Under the pieces are notes generated by a model. That model made no database searches. It saw nothing but the letters and a program-made list of their open reading frames with translations, and was not told where the DNA came from. A stretch of 64,000 bases of DNA from Streptomyces bacillaris (lineage in GTDB: Bacteria > Actinomycetota > Actinomycetes > Streptomycetales > Streptomycetaceae). This document shows positions 50,775-60,053 of this stretch, piece by piece (position 1 is the first letter of the stretch; every line of letters begins with the position of its first letter). Location: assembly GCF_003268675.1 (NCBI RefSeq), contig NZ_CP029378.1, forward strand, positions 1,736,001-1,800,000. Direction: 5' to 3'. The position numbers and the translations under genes are program-made.

Positions 50775-53700
50775 GTGATAAGCATGTTGCGGGGGGAAAG
50801 ACGGAGATCCGTCGCATCCCCCAGACCCTTCTCGCCCCCTCCATCGACGCAGCGCTGGCGATCGATAGCCGCGGCATTGACACTGCTGATGACCATCGAG
50901 GCGGCTGCGGTCGTCACGACTGAGCGCGGGGCTTTCGCGGTTGAGCCGCAGAGTGCCCAGCAGGCAGCCGAGCCCACGAAGGATGTGGGGCCCGCGACAG
51001 CGGATTCGCTGGCGGCAGCCCGGTTGAAGGCGAAGATCCAGAAGCGTCGGATCGAGGCGCTGGACGAACGAACCGAGACTTCGTCAGTCTTTGTCAACGC
51101 TGACGGGTCGGTGACGGAGGACGCGTACGCCGGTCCGGTCAGGTTCCTGGACGATCAGGGCTCTTGGCAGGACATCGATGTCTCCCTGGAAAAGATGTCG
51201 GACGGATCGGTCGCCGCGAAGGGGCACCCGCACGACCTGCGCCTCGGCGGTAGGAGCGCGGCGCCCAAGGGGCTGAAGAGAGTTGGGCAGAAAACGTCCC
51301 AGGCGGGTACGCCGCTGGTGACGCTGGAAGGCCACACCGGACAACAGATCCAACTGGGTTGGTACGGGGCCCTGCCGACACCTGTCATCGAAGGTGCCGA
51401 GAACAACGTCGCCCGGTACAAGGACGCGTTGCCCGCGACGGACCTGCTGATCGAATCGACCCGTACCGGTTACGAACAGTTCCTGGAACTCAAGAGCCGT
51501 TCCGCTGTCGATGCGAAGGGGGCGATCGCCTACAGCCTGAAGGCCAAGGGCCTCCAGGCAAAGGCGCAGAAGGACGGTTCCGTTTCCTTCACCGACGCCA
51601 AGGGGAAGTTCGTCGGGGTGCTGCCCGCTCCGGTGATGTGGGACGCGCAGGTGGACAAGAAGTCCGGCGAGCGCACCCACACGGCCGAGGTGGACGTGAC
51701 GGTCGCGCAGAACGGTGACACCGTCACCCTGACGCTGACCCCGGACGCGAAGTTCCTGGCGGACGCGTCTACGCAGTTCCCGGTGACCATCGACCCGGCG
51801 ATCAACGTGGGCGCGAGCTTCGACACCTTCGTCCAGCAGGGCTACACCACTGGTCAGTCCACCTCGACGGACCTGAAGATCGGTAACAACGGGGCCTCCC
51901 AGGTGGCGCGTTCGTTCCTGTCCTTCCCCATGAAGAACATCACGGGCAAGCAGATCACGGCCGCCAAGCTCAACCTGTTCGCGTACCACTCCTGGTCCTG
52001 CACGGCCAAGGGCTGGGAGGTGTGGTCCACCGGCACCGCGAGTACCTCCACCCTCTGGACGAACCAGCCGAGCTGGGGCACGAAGCACGGCTCCAGCACG
52101 CAGACCAAGGGCTTCTCCACCGCCTGTGACGACGGCTGGGTGAGCGCCGACGTCACCTCGCTGGCCAAGTCATGGGCAGGGAACGGCAATAGCAGCAACA
52201 CTCTGGGCGTACGCGCTGCCGACGAGACCGACCCCTACGGGTGGAAGCGGTTCAACTCCGGCAACGCCGCGAGCAATACCCCGTACATGTCGGTCACCTA
52301 CAACTCGATCCCTGGTGTGCCGACGCTGATCGCTCCCGTCGACCAGTTCGCGGCGTCCTCGGGCACCCCGGCACTGTCTGCGAAGTCCCTGGACGGAGAC
52401 GGCTCCCAGGTCACCCTCGCCTACGAGGTGTGGGCTGCCAACGGAAGTGCAGCGCTGCGGACCGGCAGTAAGTCGGCGGCATCGGGCGCGCAGGCGACCT
52501 GGACGCCGACCGCGCTGACGAGCGGTGCCTACAAGTGGCGGGTGCGAGCCAGCGACGGCTCGGCCACCAGCGCGTGGTCCGCCTTCCGCGCTCTGAGCGT
52601 GGACACCACCGCGCCGGCCGCGACGTCCGTGTCCTCCACCGACTTCCCCGCCAACCAGTGGTCGGGCACCCCGAACGGCAACGGCGACTTCACCGGCTCC
52701 TTCACCCTCACCCCGCCATCGTCGGATGTGAAGGAGGTGCAGTGGAAGCTGGACAGCGGAGCCTGGCAGTCGATCCCCACCACCGGCACCGCGGTGACCG
52801 CCAAGCCAGCGTTCCGCGCCGGCAAACACACCCTGACCGCACGTACCAAGGACGGGGCGGGCAACGTCTCGGCCGACAGGACCTTCGTCTTCTACGCGGG
52901 TTCGGGCGCGGCTCTGACCGCCCCCAGTGAGGGTGACCGGTCGGCTCGACGGGCCGAGCTGGCAGGTCTGGGCAAGAGCACCGACACAGGGGTGCGCTAC
53001 CAGTACCGGCGTGGCGAGACCGACACCTGGAGGGACGTCCCGGTCGCGGACGTACGCCGTAAGGCCGATGGAAGCACTCTGCCGTCCTGGCCCGCGAAGG
53101 TCAGCACCGGCACGCCCGAGGCCCTGACCTGGAACATCACCGACACCTTCGGCGAGGACGGTCCGATCGATGTCCGTGCGGTCTTCACCGACGGCACCAG
53201 CACCGACGCCTCTCCTGCCAGCACCGTCACTGTGGACCGCCAGGCAGGTGCGGCACCCAGCGAAGCTGTGGGGCCGGGCACCGTCAACACTCTGACCGGT
53301 AACTTCACGCTGTCGGCCGTCGATGCCTCCGGCTTCTCCCTGAGTGCGGCGCGCACCGCTTCTTCGCGCACCCCCGACGAGGGTGGTCAGCAGGAAGGCC
53401 AGGCAGCGATCTTCGGCCCGCAGTGGACTGCCGGCACGATCGCGGAAACGTCCGGCAGCGACTGGACGTTCCTCCGCAGGACTTCCACGACCTCGGTCGC
53501 GGTGGTGGCCGCTGACGGAACGGAGATCGGGTTCACCGCGACCAACGCCGGTGGCTGGAAGTCCGAACCCGGAGCGGAAGATTTCACTCTCACCGGAAAG
53601 TTCACCGAGTCCTTCACTCTGCGGGAGAGCGAGGGATCCACTGCCACATTCACCAAGATCAGCGCGTCCTTCGACACCTGGCAGCTGTCGAGTACCGCTC

Positions 53701-56700
53701 TGCCCACCAATAACTCCACCACCACGGTGCACTCCGACACGGTCACCGTGAACGGCAAGCCCCTGGCGCGCCCCAAGTACGTGATCTCCCCCAGCTCCGC
53801 GGTGTCGGCATCCACCTGCGCGACTGCTCCCTCCACCAAGGGATGCCGGATCCTGGAGTACCAGTACGCCACCGCGACCACGGCTTCCGGTTCGGCCCTG
53901 GGTGACTTCACCGGCCAGGTGAATCGCATCCGTCTGTGGAACACGGTCCCCGGTGCTTCCACGGCAACGGCCACGGTCGTCTCCCAGTACGCCTACGACG
54001 CGTCGGGCCGACTGCGCGAGCAATGGGATCCGCGGATCAGCCCGGCGCTGAAGACCGCGTACACCTACGACAGCGCGGGCCGCGTGCTCACCCAGACTCC
54101 GCCCGGCGAGCTGCCGTGGACCTTCGCGTACGGCAAGGCCGGCGCGGCCGCTGTCGCCGGTGACGGCATGCTCCTGTCCGCTTCTCGTCCCACTCTGAAG
54201 GCAGGAAGCAAGGACGAGGCCGACGGCGGCAAGGCCACCACGTCCCTTGTGTACGATGTCGCGCTCTCCGGAGCGAAGGCTCCGAATCAGGTTGCTGTCT
54301 CCGACACCAGGGCCTGGGCGCAGGACGACGCCCCGTCCGACGCCACAGCGGTCTTCCCCGCCGACCAGGTGCCGGCTTCCCACACGGGAAGCGACCTGAG
54401 CGCGGGTGACTACGACAAGGCGACGATCACCTACACCAACGCCTCGGGCCTCTCGGTCAACACCGGACTGCCGGGCCGGCACCTGACCGCCACTCAGTAC
54501 GACCGTTTCGGCAACACCGTGTTCGAACTGGGCGCGACCAACCGTGAGCTCGCTCTGGGTAGTGCCGATTTCCAGGTGAACACCCAGAAGGAACTGGGCA
54601 TTTTCCCTGATTCCCCGGCCGAACGCGCACAGAAGCTCGCCTCGGTCTCGGTGTACACGGCTGATGGTGCCCGGCTGGTGGAACAGTACGAACCGCTCCA
54701 CCTGGTGACTCTGGCGAAGGGTCTCAAGGGCGACAGCGACAGCCCCGACCTCGCGGCCGGAACCCAGGTCGCAGCCCGCTCCCACACCGTCACCCGGTAT
54801 GACGAGGGGCGGCCCACCGACGGCAGCGCACGCATCGCCGACCAGCCCACCACGACGGCTGTCGGGGCGTTCGTCGACGGTTACCCGACCGATGGCGATA
54901 TCCGCACCACTGCCATGACCTACGACTGGGTCAAGGGGCTGCGCCTCAAGGAGATCACCGACCCCGACGGCCTGAAGCTGACCAAGGCTACGGAATACGA
55001 CGCACAAGGGCGTGTCGTCAAAACCACGCTGCCCAAGTCGAGCGGAGCCGACGCGGGAGCGAGGGTCAGCACCTACTGGTCCGGCACGGGCACCGGTGCA
55101 TGTGCGGGCCGCCCGGAATGGGCGGACCTGCTCTGCTCCACGGGTCCGGCAGGCAAGATCACCGGTGGTGCCGGAAACCCGGACGAACTGGCCACGTCCA
55201 CTTTCGAATATGACCGGTGGGGCAACCCGGCCAGGACGATCGAGGTCGCCAACGGCGTCACCCGTACGAACACCACTACGTACGACGCGGCCGGCCGCCT
55301 GAAGCAGAGCCAGAGCACCGGCGGCTCCGGTACCGCTGTTCCCGACACGTCGGTCACCTACGACTCCGGCAACGGATCCGTGGCGACCCTCACCGGTGGC
55401 ACCAACACGGTCCGCCGCACCAACGACAAGCTCGGCCGTGAGGTCTCCTACGACGACGGTACCGGCAACGTCACCAACACCGAGTACGACAGCCGCAACC
55501 GGGTCATCCGGAGCGCGAACTCCGTCCCCTCGGAGACGACCTACACCTACGACAGCCCTGCGGGCCTGCCCACGCGTGCCCACGACTCGGTGATGGGCGG
55601 CATTGGCGACGTCACGGCCTTCTACGACTCCGACGGCCGCCTCTACAAGCAGAAGCTGCCCTGGAACATGGACGTCGAGTTCAACCTCGACCCCACGGGA
55701 GCCGAGACCTCTCGCTTCTGGCACTGGGAATCCGGCTGGACCGTCCAGGGGGAATCTCTCAGCAAGAACATCCACGACCAGGTCGTGGAGCGCACCACGT
55801 ACACCGGAGGCGGCGCCTACCAGGAGTACACCTACGACGCGGCCGGCCGCCTCACACGTACCGACGATTCACAGGTCGGCGTGACGACTCACCGCGCCTA
55901 CGCCTTCGATGACAACAGCAACCGGAAGTCCCTGACCACCACCGTCGATGATGTCGATGGCGGTGCACCGGAGACCAGGACGGTCTCCTCGTCCTACGAC
56001 AGCGCCGACAGGCTCATCGCCGACGGCACCGTCTACGACGCCTTCGGCCGTACCACCGCACAGGCCGGCGGCGCGGCATACAGCTACTACACCAACGATC
56101 TGGTCCGTCAGATCACTGCCGCTGGAAAGCGCACCACGTACAACCTCGACGTTCTCGGCCGCCCCTCTTCCTTCACGGTCGAGGAGCAGGATGAGAACGC
56201 GGCCTGGAACACCACCGTCACCAAGAAGAACCACTACGGAGCGGATGCGGACAGCCCCGAGTGGACCGAAGAGGGCGGCAGCGGGATCAGCCGAAACCTC
56301 AAGGACCTCGCCGGCGACCTGATCGCGACCACGGGCGCCGACGGTGACGTGGTTCTTCAGTTGGCCACCATCCACGGTGACGTCACCACCCAGATTCCCC
56401 TGGTCGACTCGACCACCCCCGTGGTCAACAGCTACGACGAATTCGGCAACCTGCTCCCCGGGACGAACTCCGCCCGCTACGGCTGGCTCGGAGGGAAGCA
56501 ACGCTCCAGTGAGACACCGAACGGTGTCACGCTCATGGGTGTACGTCTCTACGATTCCACCACGGGACGCTTCCTTTCCGTGGACCCGATTTACGGGGGA
56601 AATGCCAACGCCTACGAGTACTGCGGCGGCGATCCCGTCAATTGCTACGACCTCGACGGCAGGAAGAAGCAGAAGAAGCCGCGCTCATGCGGGTTCTGGT

Positions 56701-57008
56701 GCAGTGTCTTCACCACGGGTATCGGGGCGATCGTCGGCGCTGTGTGCGCACCGTTCGCCGGCCCGATCATCTGTGGAGCCGTCGGCGGCGGAATCAGCGG
56801 CTTCGCGCGGTACTGGTACACGCACCACGGCGGGCACGGGTTCACCACCCGAGGCGCCCTCAAATCAGTTCTCGTCGGGGCCGCGATCGGCGGGTTCGGC
56901 GGAACAGTAGGAAAACTGATCAAGAAGATCGGCGGCAAGGTCTTCCGGGGGTACGGAGACCGGGCATCGATCAAGGCATGGGATAAGCTCACCAAGGCGA
57001 TGAAGTAA
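50775..57008 (+). CDS. Large secreted DNRLRE/Rhs-repeat protein with hydrophobic C-terminal tip, 2077 aa
   Basis: Exported polymorphic-toxin-like protein. Start GTG 50775 follows ACAAGGAGCAGGC; the frame is open to 50709 without a site. An N-terminal signal with a long basic region and hydrophobic core (SIAAALTLLMTIEAAAVVTT) is followed by a domain typical of these proteins, then a DNRLRE domain at about 335-510 (FLSFPMKNITGKQITAAKLN, WTNQPSWGTKHGSS, WVSADVTSLAKSW, YMSVTYNS), Fn3-like modules at about 510-720, and YD/Rhs repeats from about 1065 to the core end at 1925-1962 (LYDSTTGRFLSVDP, GGDPVNCYDLDGR). The tip of about 115 residues is Cys- and Gly-rich with membrane-like stretches (FTTGIGAIVGAVCAPFAGPI, ALKSVLVGAAIGGFGGTVGK). 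It differs from both tips in the first island. Confidence 0.9.
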   Translation: MISMLRGERRRSVASPRPFSPPPSTQRWRSIAAALTLLMTIEAAAVVTTERGAFAVEPQSAQQAAEPTKDVGPATADSLAAARLKAKIQKRRIEALDERTETSSVFVNADGSVTEDAYAGPVRFLDDQGSWQDIDVSLEKMSDGSVAAKGHPHDLRLGGRSAAPKGLKRVGQKTSQAGTPLVTLEGHTGQQIQLGWYGALPTPVIEGAENNVARYKDALPATDLLIESTRTGYEQFLELKSRSAVDAKGAIAYSLKAKGLQAKAQKDGSVSFTDAKGKFVGVLPAPVMWDAQVDKKSGERTHTAEVDVTVAQNGDTVTLTLTPDAKFLADASTQFPVTIDPAINVGASFDTFVQQGYTTGQSTSTDLKIGNNGASQVARSFLSFPMKNITGKQITAAKLNLFAYHSWSCTAKGWEVWSTGTASTSTLWTNQPSWGTKHGSSTQTKGFSTACDDGWVSADVTSLAKSWAGNGNSSNTLGVRAADETDPYGWKRFNSGNAASNTPYMSVTYNSIPGVPTLIAPVDQFAASSGTPALSAKSLDGDGSQVTLAYEVWAANGSAALRTGSKSAASGAQATWTPTALTSGAYKWRVRASDGSATSAWSAFRALSVDTTAPAATSVSSTDFPANQWSGTPNGNGDFTGSFTLTPPSSDVKEVQWKLDSGAWQSIPTTGTAVTAKPAFRAGKHTLTARTKDGAGNVSADRTFVFYAGSGAALTAPSEGDRSARRAELAGLGKSTDTGVRYQYRRGETDTWRDVPVADVRRKADGSTLPSWPAKVSTGTPEALTWNITDTFGEDGPIDVRAVFTDGTSTDASPASTVTVDRQAGAAPSEAVGPGTVNTLTGNFTLSAVDASGFSLSAARTASSRTPDEGGQQEGQAAIFGPQWTAGTIAETSGSDWTFLRRTSTTSVAVVAADGTEIGFTATNAGGWKSEPGAEDFTLTGKFTESFTLRESEGSTATFTKISASFDTWQLSSTALPTNNSTTTVHSDTVTVNGKPLARPKYVISPSSAVSASTCATAPSTKGCRILEYQYATATTASGSALGDFTGQVNRIRLWNTVPGASTATATVVSQYAYDASGRLREQWDPRISPALKTAYTYDSAGRVLTQTPPGELPWTFAYGKAGAAAVAGDGMLLSASRPTLKAGSKDEADGGKATTSLVYDVALSGAKAPNQVAVSDTRAWAQDDAPSDATAVFPADQVPASHTGSDLSAGDYDKATITYTNASGLSVNTGLPGRHLTATQYDRFGNTVFELGATNRELALGSADFQVNTQKELGIFPDSPAERAQKLASVSVYTADGARLVEQYEPLHLVTLAKGLKGDSDSPDLAAGTQVAARSHTVTRYDEGRPTDGSARIADQPTTTAVGAFVDGYPTDGDIRTTAMTYDWVKGLRLKEITDPDGLKLTKATEYDAQGRVVKTTLPKSSGADAGARVSTYWSGTGTGACAGRPEWADLLCSTGPAGKITGGAGNPDELATSTFEYDRWGNPARTIEVANGVTRTNTTTYDAAGRLKQSQSTGGSGTAVPDTSVTYDSGNGSVATLTGGTNTVRRTNDKLGREVSYDDGTGNVTNTEYDSRNRVIRSANSVPSETTYTYDSPAGLPTRAHDSVMGGIGDVTAFYDSDGRLYKQKLPWNMDVEFNLDPTGAETSRFWHWESGWTVQGESLSKNIHDQVVERTTYTGGGAYQEYTYDAAGRLTRTDDSQVGVTTHRAYAFDDNSNRKSLTTTVDDVDGGAPETRTVSSSYDSADRLIADGTVYDAFGRTTAQAGGAAYSYYTNDLVRQITAAGKRTTYNLDVLGRPSSFTVEEQDENAAWNTTVTKKNHYGADADSPEWTEEGGSGISRNLKDLAGDLIATTGADGDVVLQLATIHGDVTTQIPLVDSTTPVVNSYDEFGNLLPGTNSARYGWLGGKQRSSETPNGVTLMGVRLYDSTTGRFLSVDPIYGGNANAYEYCGGDPVNCYDLDGRKKQKKPRSCGFWCSVFTTGIGAIVGAVCAPFAGPIICGAVGGGISGFARYWYTHHGGHGFTTRGALKSVLVGAAIGGFGGTVGKLIKKIGGKVFRGYGDRASIKAWDKLTKAMK

Positions 57009-57014
57009 TCCCGG

Positions 57015-57052
57015 ATGCGCCCTGGCCTCAGGATCCTGAGGCCAGGGCGCAT
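57015..57052 (+). terminator. Perfect 38-bp palindrome after the large Rhs gene
   Basis: The sequence from ATGCGCCCTGGCCTCAG through its exact complement forms an unbroken 38-base palindrome with GATC at the centre, six bases after the stop codon. It would fold as a 17-bp stem with a 4-base loop. Most likely a strong terminator; it separates the Rhs gene from the next one. Confidence 0.85.
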
Positions 57053-57139
57053 GTCGTCCTGCTTTTATCTGTCACCGTCCAGGCGGCATGACGCTTGAAT
57101 TCTGATCGACCCTTCAAACAGAAACCGAGAATTCCATTC

Positions 57140-57742
57140 ATGTTGCGCTATTGGCTCGCGATCGTGCGTCGCACCGCCGTGGCCGCCGTCTCGGTCGCCG
57201 TTGTCATCGGGGCAGCCATGGCCGGTGTACTGATATCGGAGGACACGCACGCTTGGCCGACCGCGCTCCTCCAAGGGATGCTCGTCGGCCTTCTGGCGGG
57301 CGTCGTCCTGGCCGTCGTGATCGCCACGTCGAACACGTGGCATCTCTGGCGTACGGCTTCGCGTCATGGCCTGACACCGGCGGCCGAGGCCGCGGCGGTG
57401 TCCTGCACCGTCGTGTTCCGGACGCCGGTGCCCGCCGGCACCACCGCCTACCAGCTCACCGACAGCGTGCTGCACGCCCTCAAGAAGGTGCCGTCCCCCC
57501 GGATCGACGAAGTCGAGGAGTTCACGCACGGCAAGCTCACCCTCATCTGCGCAAGTTCGCCTGTCGGCCCGGTGAGGCTGCGCGTCTCCATCGAGACGGA
57601 CCGGGACACTGCGACGGTGACCATGGACGCCCGCCCCGTGACCCCATGGAAGCGTCTTGACGGCGGCGCCAGTTGGAGCGTCCTCACAGTTTTCGAACCT
57701 CATGTCAGGAAGGCCGTCCACCGTGAAGCGGGCGGTTCATGA
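57140..57742 (+). CDS. Membrane protein downstream of the large Rhs gene, candidate immunity protein, 200 aa
   Basis: Two N-terminal membrane segments (YWLAIVRRTAVAAVSVAVVI and LLQGMLVGLLAGVVLAVVIA) are followed by a soluble domain of about 130 residues (VSCTVVFRTPVPAGTTAYQL, HALKKVPSPRIDEVEEFTHG, RLRVSIETDRDTATVTMDAR) that looks like a beta-rich fold. No family was recognised. ATG 57140 was taken; TTG 57095 would add 15 residues without a better ribosome site. It follows the Rhs gene on the same strand after the palindrome and has no relative at the other Rhs locus. A role as immunity protein is inferred only from position and membrane location. Confidence 0.7.
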   Translation: MLRYWLAIVRRTAVAAVSVAVVIGAAMAGVLISEDTHAWPTALLQGMLVGLLAGVVLAVVIATSNTWHLWRTASRHGLTPAAEAAAVSCTVVFRTPVPAGTTAYQLTDSVLHALKKVPSPRIDEVEEFTHGKLTLICASSPVGPVRLRVSIETDRDTATVTMDARPVTPWKRLDGGASWSVLTVFEPHVRKAVHREAGGS

Positions 57743-57786
57743 GGGGGTCGGAGCTCCCGCTACGCGATCGTTCCGCCACCACACCA

Positions 57787-58761
57787 TCAGGCTGTGACCG
57801 CTCGTTCGATCAACGTCAGCGCCCGGTGCGGGAGTTCCTCCCGGTCACGGTGTCCGGCGCCGAGCCACCGCACCCGCGGGTCGCGGCGGAACCAGGAGTC
57901 CTGCCGGCGGGCGAAGCGCTTGGTGGCGCGTACGGTCTCCGCCCGCGCCTCCTCCTCCGTGCACTCCCCCGCGAGCGCCGCCAGGATCTGCTGGTAGCCC
58001 AGGGCCCGTGAGGCCGTGAGGCCCTCACGCAGTCCGGCCGCCTCCAGGGCGCGCACCTCGTCGACGAGGCCCGCCTCCCACATCCGGTCGACGCGCAGGG
58101 CGATGCGCTCGTCCAGCTCGGGGCGCTCCACGTCGACGCCGATCTGGACGGCCTCGTAGACCGGCTTCTCGCCGGGGAGGTTGGCGGTGAAGGGCTTGCC
58201 GGTGATCTCGATGACCTCCAGGGCCCGGACGATCCGGCGGCCGTTACTGGCGAGGATGGAGCGCGCGGCGTCGGGGTCGGCCGCGGCGAGCCGCTGGTGG
58301 AGGAAGCCGGAGCCGCGCTCGGCCAGCTCCCGTTCCAGCCGGGCGCGCACCTCGGGGTCCGTACCGGGGAACTCCAGGGCGTCGATGGCGCCCTTCACGT
58401 ACAGCCCGGAGCCGCCGACCAGGATCGGCGTACGGCCTTCGGCGAGCAGCCGGTCGATCTCCAGCCGGGCCAGGCGCTGGTACTCGGCGACGCTGGCGGC
58501 CTCGGTGATGTCCCAGATGTCCAGCAGATGGTGCGGGACGCCCGCACGCTCGGCGGGGGTCATCTTCGCCGTACCGATGTCCATCCCGCGGTAGAGCTGC
58601 ATGGAGTCGGCGTTGATCACCTCGCCGCCGAGTTCCCGGGCGAGGAAGACCCCCAGATCGGATTTTCCGGCCGCGGTGGGGCCGACGACGGTGATGACAC
58701 GGGGGCTGAAGGGGGACGGTTCACCGGAACAGTCTCCCAAACCCCCGGGGTGCCACCGCAC
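57787..58761 (-). CDS. miaA: tRNA dimethylallyltransferase, 324 aa
   Basis: Adds the isopentenyl group to A37 of tRNAs that read UNN codons, in the cytoplasm. The P-loop is in VITVVGPTAAGKSDLGVFLA; then EVINADSMQLYRGMDIGTAK, the catalytic region HHLLDIWDI, ILVGGSGLYVKGAIDALEFP, SNGRRIVRALEVIEITGKP, and the tRNA-binding RALGYQQILAAL with TKRFARRQDSWFRRDPRVRW. Its product is the substrate of MiaB, encoded 1.3 kb away on the same strand. GTG 58761 is the annotated start; a TTG seven codons inside is an alternative since the first 20 residues are not conserved. Confidence 0.95.
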   Translation of the reverse strand: MRWHPGGLGDCSGEPSPFSPRVITVVGPTAAGKSDLGVFLARELGGEVINADSMQLYRGMDIGTAKMTPAERAGVPHHLLDIWDITEAASVAEYQRLARLEIDRLLAEGRTPILVGGSGLYVKGAIDALEFPGTDPEVRARLERELAERGSGFLHQRLAAADPDAARSILASNGRRIVRALEVIEITGKPFTANLPGEKPVYEAVQIGVDVERPELDERIALRVDRMWEAGLVDEVRALEAAGLREGLTASRALGYQQILAALAGECTEEEARAETVRATKRFARRQDSWFRRDPRVRWLGAGHRDREELPHRALTLIERAVTA

Positions 58762-58893
58762 ACTCCGGGGTTCCGCGGACCATCAGGGAAACGCTAAAGG
58801 GCGAGTAAAGTCGGCAGGAAAGGGCAGGTGACGGACAATGGGGGCGGGAGAACGCTCCCGTCAGACCGTCCTCACTGCACGGAAGGTGACCCG

Positions 58894-59157
58894 ATGGGGC
58901 TCCTGGACAACCTCAAGGCCAAGCTGGGACCGGCCAAGGACAAGGTCGGCGACCTCGCGCAGCAGCACGGGGGCAAGATCGGGCAGGGCCTCGACAAGGC
59001 CGCGCGCACGGTCGACGAGAAGACCAAGGGCAAGTACAGCGACAAGATCGACTCGGGTACGCGCAAGGCCAAGGAGGCCGTGGACAAGCTGGGCAACAAG
59101 GACGGCGGCACGCCCGGCGGTACCCCTGGCGCCACCCCGCCCCCGCCCGCTTCCTGA
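58894..59157 (+). CDS. MT0933-like antitoxin-type small protein, 87 aa
   Basis: The N-terminus MGLLDNLKAKLGPAKDKVGD, then HGGKIGQGLDKAARTVDEKT and KGKYSDKIDSGTRKAKEAVD, is the Lys-rich helical pattern of the actinobacterial MT0933/Rv0909 antitoxin family; a Gly/Pro tail follows. No toxin gene (the mycobacterial Rv0910-type partner) is adjacent, and in streptomycetes these proteins usually stand alone, so a toxin-antitoxin role is doubtful. ATG 58894 has a GGAAGGTGA site. Confidence 0.82.
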   Translation: MGLLDNLKAKLGPAKDKVGDLAQQHGGKIGQGLDKAARTVDEKTKGKYSDKIDSGTRKAKEAVDKLGNKDGGTPGGTPGATPPPPAS

Positions 59158-59180
59158 CCCGATCGGCGGTACGGCACTCC

Positions 59181-59216
59181 CGATGGCGGCACCGGAGCCT
59201 TCCGGTGCCGCCATCG
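59181..59216. terminator. Bidirectional terminator
   Basis: A perfect 16-bp stem (CGATGGCGGCACCGGA and its complement) with a GCCT loop between the converging antitoxin-like and LigB-like genes. Confidence 0.9.
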
Positions 59217-59222
59217 GCGCGT

Positions 59223-59936
59223 TCAGGACCAGGCGGCGACGGTGTAGCCGACGCCGTAGGGCGCGTCCTCGTACAGCAGCCGCCCGTCGAGGCCCGCGCC
59301 CCGTGCGGCGCCGCTGAGGAGCTGCCAGGGGGCCCGGCCGGCCGCCTTGAGGTCGTACGCGAGGGTCTCGTCCAGGGCGTCGAGTGCGGCGAGGTCCGCC
59401 GCGCCCAGCGCCTCGGCGACCCGGGCGTCGAAGGCCTCGGCCCGCTCGTCCAGATAGCCGGGCGCCTTGACCGTGCGGCAGGCGCTGCCGTCGCCCATCA
59501 CGAGGAGCGCGACGCGGTCGGCGCGGGCGGCCAGCTCCTGCCCGGCCCCGGCGCACTTCCCGGCGGGGGCGCGCCCGTCCACCGCGAGCGCCTCGACCGG
59601 TGCACCCGTCCAGCGGGCCCGCTCCAGCAGCCAGGCGCCGACGGCGAGGGAGTCCGGCAGCCGCGGCCCCGGAGCGGCCGGGTCCGGCGCGCCCAGGGTC
59701 ACGTCGAGGTCGACGCCGAAGCCGCGGAAGGAGCCGTACGCGCCTGCCGGGTACGCACCGGCGGTCGAGCCGTCCCCCGGCCCCACGACCACGAGCAGAT
59801 CGGGGCGGGAGGCGGCCAGCACCCCCACGGCGTCGAGGCACGCGGCCCGCGCGGGGTCGAGTTCGGGCGCGGCCCCGGCGGCGACCTCGGGCACCAGGAG
59901 CGGCGGACAGGGGCAGACGGCAGCGGCGACAAGCAT
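59223..59936 (-). CDS. Class III extradiol dioxygenase-like (LigB/Memo type) protein, 237 aa
   Basis: A short actinobacterial relative of the LigB/Memo superfamily: MLVAAAVCPCPPLLVPEVAA at the start, LLVVVGPGDGSTAGAYPAGA, VALLVMGDGSACRTVKAPGY, and DETLAYDLKAAGRAPWQLLS. The histidine ligands of true ring-cleaving enzymes are not evident (Cys-Pro-Cys-Pro replaces the usual His-Pro motif), so enzymatic activity is doubtful. ATG 59936; the frame open further upstream is not conserved. Lies between miaA and miaB, as in other streptomycetes. Confidence 0.8.
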   Translation of the reverse strand: MLVAAAVCPCPPLLVPEVAAGAAPELDPARAACLDAVGVLAASRPDLLVVVGPGDGSTAGAYPAGAYGSFRGFGVDLDVTLGAPDPAAPGPRLPDSLAVGAWLLERARWTGAPVEALAVDGRAPAGKCAGAGQELAARADRVALLVMGDGSACRTVKAPGYLDERAEAFDARVAEALGAADLAALDALDETLAYDLKAAGRAPWQLLSGAARGAGLDGRLLYEDAPYGVGYTVAAWS

Positions 59937-60053
59937 GCCGGTCAGCGTACTGGGCAGGGGGAACGGTCCGCCGCGCCCCCGCACCGAGGCGACGGGGGCT
60001 CTTCGCCCGTCGCCCTCGCCCGACCCGGCCAGGCGGTTCGCCGCCCCGTACGG

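Noticed and set aside
50573..51097. Minus-strand frame of 174 codons covering the start of the large Rhs gene
   Set aside because: It overlaps the AT-rich region and the Rhs signal peptide, has no ribosome site or family resemblance, and would be antisense to a well-supported start.
52170..55775. 1201-codon minus-strand frame inside the large Rhs gene
   Set aside because: Antisense shadow; the plus strand has DNRLRE, Fn3-like and YD-repeat sequence.
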